Positions 6,830 through 7,346 of a DNA stretch of 7,346 nt are shown piece after piece; position 1 is the first letter of the stretch, and each line of letters opens with the position of its first letter. The position numbers were made by a program, and so were the translations under genes. A model generated the notes under the pieces. It ran no database searches. It was given only the letters and a program-made list of their open reading frames with translations, and was not told the origin of the DNA. The DNA comes from Gammaproteobacteria bacterium (GTDB lineage: Bacteria > Pseudomonadota > Gammaproteobacteria > UBA4575): positions 1-7,346 of the forward strand of contig JAPUHH010000076.1 in the NCBI GenBank assembly GCA_027297825.1, given 5' to 3'.

Positions 6830-6943
6830 ACAATTCTAGTTATAAGATTCAGTGTGACCTGATATCTTAATGGACATTGAGACAAATCCGAAATGTAAAT
6901 TTATAGAATTAAATTAATACTAGGCACGCTGATAGAGCATCAC

Positions 6944-6968
6944 GCATGTTGTCAATTTGACCATATGC
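6944..6968. repeat. 25-base imperfect palindrome, candidate operator
   Basis: The sequence is symmetric about 6956: perfect inner arms GTCAA and TTGAC around one T, and outer GCAT and ATGC. Ten of twelve pairs match. The left inner arm overlaps a TTGACA on the minus strand, about 120 bases upstream of the permease start, which fits a regulator binding site. Confidence 0.45.
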
Positions 6969-7133
6969 TTTTCCTTCTAACTTGAATTTCCATCCTAGAC
7001 AAAAGGTTACGCCAGTAGAAACAAATACCTAGGAATAATTCCCTACTTTTTGCATGGGTGTTAAATTGTGCCGCGTCTTAATCTGCCTGTTGAATTTAAC
7101 CGTAATAGTATGTATTGAAAGTTTATAATTAGA

Positions 7134-7154
7134 AAATTATTCTTAAAATAATTT
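7134..7154. repeat. AT-only inverted repeat
   Basis: Perfect 8-base arms AAATTATT and AATAATTT flank a 5-base loop CTTAA. As it is made only of A and T, the stem is weak and could occur by chance in such AT-rich DNA. Confidence 0.3.
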
Positions 7155-7181
7155 CGTAACATATTTGTTTGCTTTAAGGCA

Positions 7182-7195
7182 TAGTATAAATACTA
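7182..7195. repeat. Dyad TAGTAT-AA-ATACTA overlapping a -10-like box
   Basis: Perfect 6-base arms around two A's. It overlaps TATAAA (7185-7190) on the plus strand. The same hexamer also occurs at 7106-7111 (direct) and 6917-6922 (as ATACTA). It could be an operator for the gene at the right edge. Confidence 0.35.
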
Positions 7196-7258
7196 AATAT
7201 ATAAGAAAAATATATATAAAAATTAACAATCGTTTCTATAATTTTTTATCGAAAATTT

Positions 7259-7346
7259 ATGCGCAACAGGCTAACCAACTTATTGTCTGTTAAGTTAAGC
7301 ATGTTTGCGAGAATATGTCTTTTAGCTACGCATGTTTCTTTTATGT
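7259..7346 (+). CDS. Possible gene start, cut by the window edge
   Basis: An open frame begins at ATG 7259 and stays open for 29 codons to the end of the window. The visible part has basic residues first (RNR) and then a moderately hydrophobic stretch (MFARICLLATHVSF), which could be a signal peptide or a membrane segment. No Shine-Dalgarno is visible. A perfect TATAAT lies 16 bases upstream of the ATG, with no good -35, which would imply a very short leader. Too little is present to name a product, and the frame may be spurious. Confidence 0.3.
   Translation, partial: MRNRLTNLLSVKLSMFARICLLATHVSFM

Larger units (their letters stand above)
6830..7258. other. Long gene-poor region upstream of the lipid-transport cluster
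   Basis: These ~430 bases lie between the divergent starts of the permease (-) and a possible gene at the right edge (+). I find no convincing protein gene or structural RNA. The region should hold the cluster's promoter, but no textbook -35/-10 pair is clear on the minus strand: a TTGACA (6955 to 6950) lacks a good -10 at 16-18 bases. Notable content: the imperfect dyad at 6944-6968, GGAAT-A-ATTCC at 7032-7042, an AT-only inverted repeat at 7134-7154, the dyad at 7182-7195, a very AT-rich stretch from about 7130 on, and a perfect TATAAT at 7237-7242 (+). Confidence 0.5.

Noticed and set aside
6927..6955. sigma70 promoter built on TTGACA (6955 to 6950, minus strand)
   Set aside because: At 16-18 base spacing the would-be -10 is GC-containing and unlike TATAAT; only a poor TATCAG at 15 bases is present. 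The hexamer is better explained as part of the palindrome.
6929..6962. tRNA-like fragment (GATAGAGCATCACGC resembles a D arm and anticodon stem)
   Set aside because: No acceptor stem pairing and no T-loop (GTTCRA-type) sequence follows within the proper distance, so no tRNA can be folded.
7259..7346. Resemblance of the right-edge frame to the N-terminus of the protein at 47-322 (shared NLLSV)
   Set aside because: Five residues shared within signal-peptide-like sequence are easily coincidental, and the rest does not align.

Overview
The window is AT-rich and looks like chromosome of a low-GC proteobacterium, most likely a gammaproteobacterium. The evidence is a set of Gram-negative envelope proteins: an MlaA lipoprotein, a PqiC-type lipoprotein, an MCE (MlaD-type) protein and periplasmic proteins with signal peptides. 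The genus cannot be told from sequence alone. There is no sign of an IS element, phage, CRISPR array, rRNA or tRNA.

Layout, left to right. Positions 47-322 (+) encode a small secreted protein of unknown function. It converges on 377-856 (-), a small helical periplasmic protein resembling the Spy/CpxP type. From 994 to 6829 (-) lies one co-directional cluster, transcribed right to left: MlaE-type permease with a fused STAS-like domain (5669-6829), MlaF-type ATPase (4888-5667), MlaD-type MCE protein (3877-4872), PqiC-type lipoprotein (3238-3837), exported alpha/beta hydrolase (1774-3078) and MlaA lipoprotein (994-1755). Gaps between these genes are 1, 15, 39, 159 and 18 bases. The 159-base gap before the hydrolase holds an inverted repeat and could carry an internal promoter. 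Positions 6830-7258 have no convincing gene but hold several dyad-symmetric sequences. A possible gene start at 7259 (+) runs off the right edge.

How the genes work together: the permease and ATPase should form an inner-membrane ABC transporter. The MCE protein, with its long helical C-terminal part, should form a lipid channel across the periplasm. The PqiC-type lipoprotein probably receives or stabilises that channel at the outer membrane, and MlaA handles phospholipids in the outer membrane. The set lacks the soluble carrier MlaC and a separate MlaB, so it looks like a hybrid of the Mla and Pqi types of lipid transport, with an exported hydrolase added. The hybrid reading and the hydrolase's link to lipids are inferences from gene order; the individual family calls rest on visible motifs.

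Translation signals are uneven. The PqiC-type gene and the Spy-like gene have clear Shine-Dalgarno sequences. Several other genes have none, and three genes appear to start at TTG or GTG.
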